A DNA stretch of 17,152 nucleotides from Victivallales bacterium (lineage in GTDB: Bacteria > Verrucomicrobiota > Lentisphaeria > Oligosphaerales > Oligosphaeraceae). Shown piece by piece: positions 14,782 through 17,152 of the stretch; the stretch's first letter is position 1; each line of letters starts with the position of its first letter. The position numbers and the translations under genes are program-made. Where the stretch lies: positions 1 through 17,152 of the forward strand of contig CAAGGB010000324.1 of the NCBI GenBank assembly GCA_900769285.1. The letters run 5' to 3'. The notes beneath the pieces were generated by a model. That model saw only the letters and a program-made list of their open reading frames with translations. It searched no databases and was not told the DNA's origin.

Positions 14782-16881
14782 TCAGCCCTCGCCGAAGAAC
14801 TGGAAGCTGCTGGTGTAGTCGCCCTGCGCCAGCGGCACCGGAACACCCACCAGCATCAGCTCGGCGCCCGTGTGGCGCACGCCCTGCGCGTCCACATACT
14901 CCGCTTCCGGCAGCAGACCGCGCATCCGGAAGCGGGGCAGACGCTGGCGGTCCCACTGACGCACGCAGTGCCCAAACGCAAACAGCCCAAACGTCCGCCG
15001 GTCACGCCGCACATACTGCCAAATCACATACGGACGCTCCGTCGCCGACGCAATCCGGTACACATACGCATCCTGCAGGTCGGCGCGGACCAGCTTGAAC
15101 GCCGCCGTCGCCTCGCGCAACTGCGCCAGCGTCGACTCGTCCGCCTTCAGCAGGTCAATGCCAATCGACATCGAGCCCGTCATCCCAAGGTGGATGCGGA
15201 ACGGCAGCGGCACGTTCGGGTCACGCGCGATGTTCCCCGCGCCGCCCGCCGTCTTCGGCACGAACAGCCGCGAGAAGCCCTCGTGCAACACCATCACATC
15301 CTGCGGATGCGCGTTGTCGCTACGGTTGATGCGGTCCGCATACGGCACCATCCCGAAATCCGCACGGCCGCCGCCGCTGGCGCAGTTCTCGAACAGCACC
15401 TGCGGATGACGCTCGTTCAGCGACTCCCAGATGCGGTACAGATTGCGGATGTACCGCACCGACAGCGCACGGTCCGTGCCCAGCTCCGTCGCGTACCGGT
15501 TCATGTCCCACTTCAGGTAGTCCAGCCGACAGTCGCGTATCAGCCGGTCCAGCCACTCGATGCACCACTGGCACACCTCCTCACGAGACAGATCCAGTAT
15601 CACCTGATGGCGGCACTCCGACCGCGGGCGCGTCGCGTCGCTCACCACCCAGTCCGGATGCGCCCGGTACAGCTCGCTGTCCGGATTGCACATCTCCGGC
15701 TCCACCCACAGACCAAACAGCAGCCCCCGCTCATGACACGCATCCGCTATCACCCCCAGACCATGCGGGAAACGCGCCGGATCGGCCACCCAGTCACCCA
15801 GACCCGCACGGTCATCCGTCCGCTTCGGCATCCAGCCGTCGTCAATCACGAACAGCTCCGCGCCAATGTCCGCCGCCTTCCCCACCAGACTCAGCAGACG
15901 CCCCTCGTCAATGTCAAACTCATACGGATACCACGAGTTGTAGATGATTGGCCGTATCCCATGCGCCTTCGGACGCGGTGCCTCCCAGTCCAGTTGCCAA
16001 TCATACAGCAGCTCCGACATCCGCTCGAAGCCCGCGCCGCTGTACCCCAGCACCAGCTCCGGCGTCTCGAACGACTCACCCGGCTCCAGGCTCAGCCTGC
16101 AGTCCAGGTCGTTCACACCCGCCGTCACCGTCACCTGACCATAGTAGTCCTGCTCCACCGACAGCTTGAAGTCGCCGCTCCACTTCAGAGCCGCAAAGTA
16201 CACCTCGCCCATCGTCTCCGTCGACTCCCCACGCGGATCCAGCGCCACAAACGGCACATGCTGGTGCGCCGCGCACGTCAGACGATGCGACTCCAGCACC
16301 AGCTGACCCTGCGTCACCATGCAGCTCTGGCGCGTGAACTCGCTTCCCCAGTTCCCCGCAAAGTGCGTCGCTCGATACGACGGCCCCAGCGGCAGCGCCG
16401 CCGTCGCGCTCTTCACGCAGTCCAGCGTCACCGCACCCGACTCGCCGTTCCGCACCATCGCCCGGCGCGACACCATATCCAGCTCCCCAAACACCCGATA
16501 CGACAGCGACACCTCGAACGCATAGTGCTCGTCACGCAGACGCACCGTCAGCGACGAACCGTCCTCCGACAGCTCATGTCCCGCATACGTCAGCCGCGTC
16601 GAGCGCACGCCATCCGCGTGCACCGCCAGCAGCGCCGGCTCGCCGAAGTCCATCGGCTCCTGGCACCGATACTCCGGCACCGCCGACGCCCCGACAATCC
16701 CCCCCTGCGCCCGCGACCCGCGCAGACCGTCCAGCAGCGGCCCCACGCACGCCAGCGACGGCAGACGCTCCCCCCAGTACACATGCACCAGCTTGCCCGC
16801 CTCCGTCACCATCATCACATAGCTCATCCGCGCCGTCTGCACATGAAACGCGCGACGCTCCTCGTCAAACACAATGCCCAT
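14782..16881 (-). CDS. Alpha-galactosidase, GH36 family
   Basis: Predicted 699-residue cytoplasmic enzyme with no signal peptide, of typical length for bacterial GH36. It hydrolyses terminal alpha-1,6- or related alpha-galactosides with retention of configuration. An N-terminal beta-supersandwich (to about 300) is followed by the catalytic barrel with NSWYPYEFD, VIDDGWM (about 345-351), and LWVEPEM. The nucleophile is in YLKWDMNR (Asp459) and the acid/base in NRSDN (Asp522). The C-terminal beta domain has the TGAELMLVGVPVP signature. After SDN the usual Thr-Asp is replaced by Ala-His, which may alter substrate choice. ATG at 16881 has AAGGA 12 nt upstream; the promoter lies about 126 bp upstream. 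Probably handles imported oligosaccharides released by the exported enzymes encoded next to it. Confidence 0.95.
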   Translation of the reverse strand: MGIVFDEERRAFHVQTARMSYVMMVTEAGKLVHVYWGERLPSLACVGPLLDGLRGSRAQGGIVGASAVPEYRCQEPMDFGEPALLAVHADGVRSTRLTYAGHELSEDGSSLTVRLRDEHYAFEVSLSYRVFGELDMVSRRAMVRNGESGAVTLDCVKSATAALPLGPSYRATHFAGNWGSEFTRQSCMVTQGQLVLESHRLTCAAHQHVPFVALDPRGESTETMGEVYFAALKWSGDFKLSVEQDYYGQVTVTAGVNDLDCRLSLEPGESFETPELVLGYSGAGFERMSELLYDWQLDWEAPRPKAHGIRPIIYNSWYPYEFDIDEGRLLSLVGKAADIGAELFVIDDGWMPKRTDDRAGLGDWVADPARFPHGLGVIADACHERGLLFGLWVEPEMCNPDSELYRAHPDWVVSDATRPRSECRHQVILDLSREEVCQWCIEWLDRLIRDCRLDYLKWDMNRYATELGTDRALSVRYIRNLYRIWESLNERHPQVLFENCASGGGRADFGMVPYADRINRSDNAHPQDVMVLHEGFSRLFVPKTAGGAGNIARDPNVPLPFRIHLGMTGSMSIGIDLLKADESTLAQLREATAAFKLVRADLQDAYVYRIASATERPYVIWQYVRRDRRTFGLFAFGHCVRQWDRQRLPRFRMRGLLPEAEYVDAQGVRHTGAELMLVGVPVPLAQGDYTSSFQFFGEG

Positions 16882-17006
16882 AAGTCACTTATATCCTTAT
16901 ATTTGAGCCAAAACGTAGCACTTCTGACTGACCGGAGGCGGAATCCCCCAGACCCGTATGCGCCACCACAGCAACGCCTGGTCCGACGCCCGCTGCGAAC
17001 GCCGCC

Positions 17007-17035
17007 AATATATATGTCGCCCCGCCCCTTTGCAA
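17007..17035 (-). promoter_or_regulatory. Candidate promoter of alpha-galactosidase gene
   Basis: On the minus strand there is a -35 TTGCAA (17030-17035), a 17-bp spacer and a -10 TATATT (17007-17012). The predicted start is near 17000, giving a leader of about 119 nt, similar to the pseudopilin leaders. Otherwise 16882-17152 shows no gene. Confidence 0.65.
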
Positions 17036-17091
17036 CCTACCCCGCCCCCCCCACGACGCCACTCGCCGCCCTTTCCCTTTGCGCCGTAACA

Positions 17092-17114
17092 ACGAGAGCG
17101 ACGAGAGTGACGAG
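17092..17114. repeat. Short direct repeats ACGAGAGNG
   Basis: Two 9-bp units (ACGAGAGCG, ACGAGAGTG) and a partial third (ACGAG) run head to tail directly beside the terminator at the right edge. The function is unknown; they may be a binding cluster or a slippage product. Confidence 0.6.
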
Positions 17115-17142
17115 AAAAAAAAACGCCGAGCGAAGCGAGGCG
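17115..17142 (-). terminator. Intrinsic terminator for a minus-strand gene to the right
   Basis: Read on the minus strand, the imperfect hairpin 17124-17142 (right copy of the 20-bp repeat, stem CGCC/GGCG with inner GC pairs) is followed at once by nine T residues (17123-17115). This is the textbook arrangement of a Rho-independent terminator. It would insulate the alpha-galactosidase promoter from a gene lying beyond the window. Confidence 0.75.
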
Positions 17143-17152
17143 GAAAGAAAGC

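Noticed and set aside
14782..14800. The 3' end of the alpha-galactosidase gene resembles the 3' ends of pseudopilins 2 and 3 (TCAG-CCTCGCCG pattern)
   Set aside because: The match is about a dozen bases and reflects similar Gly-Glu codons near a TGA; no homology extends beyond it.
153..17143. Identical 20-bp repeats at both ends as possible transposon ends
   Set aside because: They are in direct orientation, there is no transposase in between, and the right copy works as a terminator hairpin. A dispersed intergenic repeat is simpler.

Overview
The window is high-GC bacterial DNA, most likely from the Lentisphaerota (Victivallales-like) or a close relative in the PVC group. I infer this from the gene content: five pseudopilin-like proteins with an FTLIELLVVIAIIAILAAM-type N-terminus and a C-terminal H-X9-DG motif, a large membrane protein resembling the DUF6785/DUF6784 family, a heparinase II/III-type lyase and a right-handed beta-helix enzyme. 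No rRNA, tRNA, transposase, phage gene or CRISPR array is visible.

Layout, left to right. Positions 1-284 carry no credible gene but hold a dense array of perfect hairpins, plus a possible terminator for the first pseudopilin. Positions 285-2728 hold three tandem, minus-strand pseudopilin paralogs. Each has its own promoter, and the units repeat with a period of about 0.85 kb. Positions 2729-3049 (321 bp) hold two divergent promoters and no gene. On the plus strand, 3050-5059 encodes a polytopic membrane protein and 5081-6916 encodes MnmG, probably as one operon. From 6943 to 16881 everything is again on the minus strand. In transcription order (right to left) this is an alpha-galactosidase (GH36), a secreted beta-helix enzyme with a CBM9-like C-terminus, two more pseudopilins, a secreted heparinase II/III-like lyase, and a small kinase-fold protein translationally coupled to the lyase. 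The right edge holds the alpha-galactosidase promoter and a minus-strand intrinsic terminator serving a gene beyond the window.

Reading it together: a saccharolytic locus in which two exported enzymes would cut an acidic or galactose-bearing polysaccharide outside the cytoplasm and a cytoplasmic GH36 enzyme would remove alpha-galactose. The polytopic membrane protein might move products (speculative). The five pseudopilins sit among these genes. The most interesting hypothesis is that such pseudopilins are surface or periplasmic partners of the enzymes, functionally comparable to the glycan-binding proteins of Bacteroidetes utilisation loci. The second notable pattern is regulatory: the three tandem pseudopilin transcripts are each predicted to begin with a 6-bp stem placed exactly 8 nt downstream of the -10 box, with different stem sequence in one of the three. 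All family assignments are from sequence motifs recognised by eye; no searches were run.
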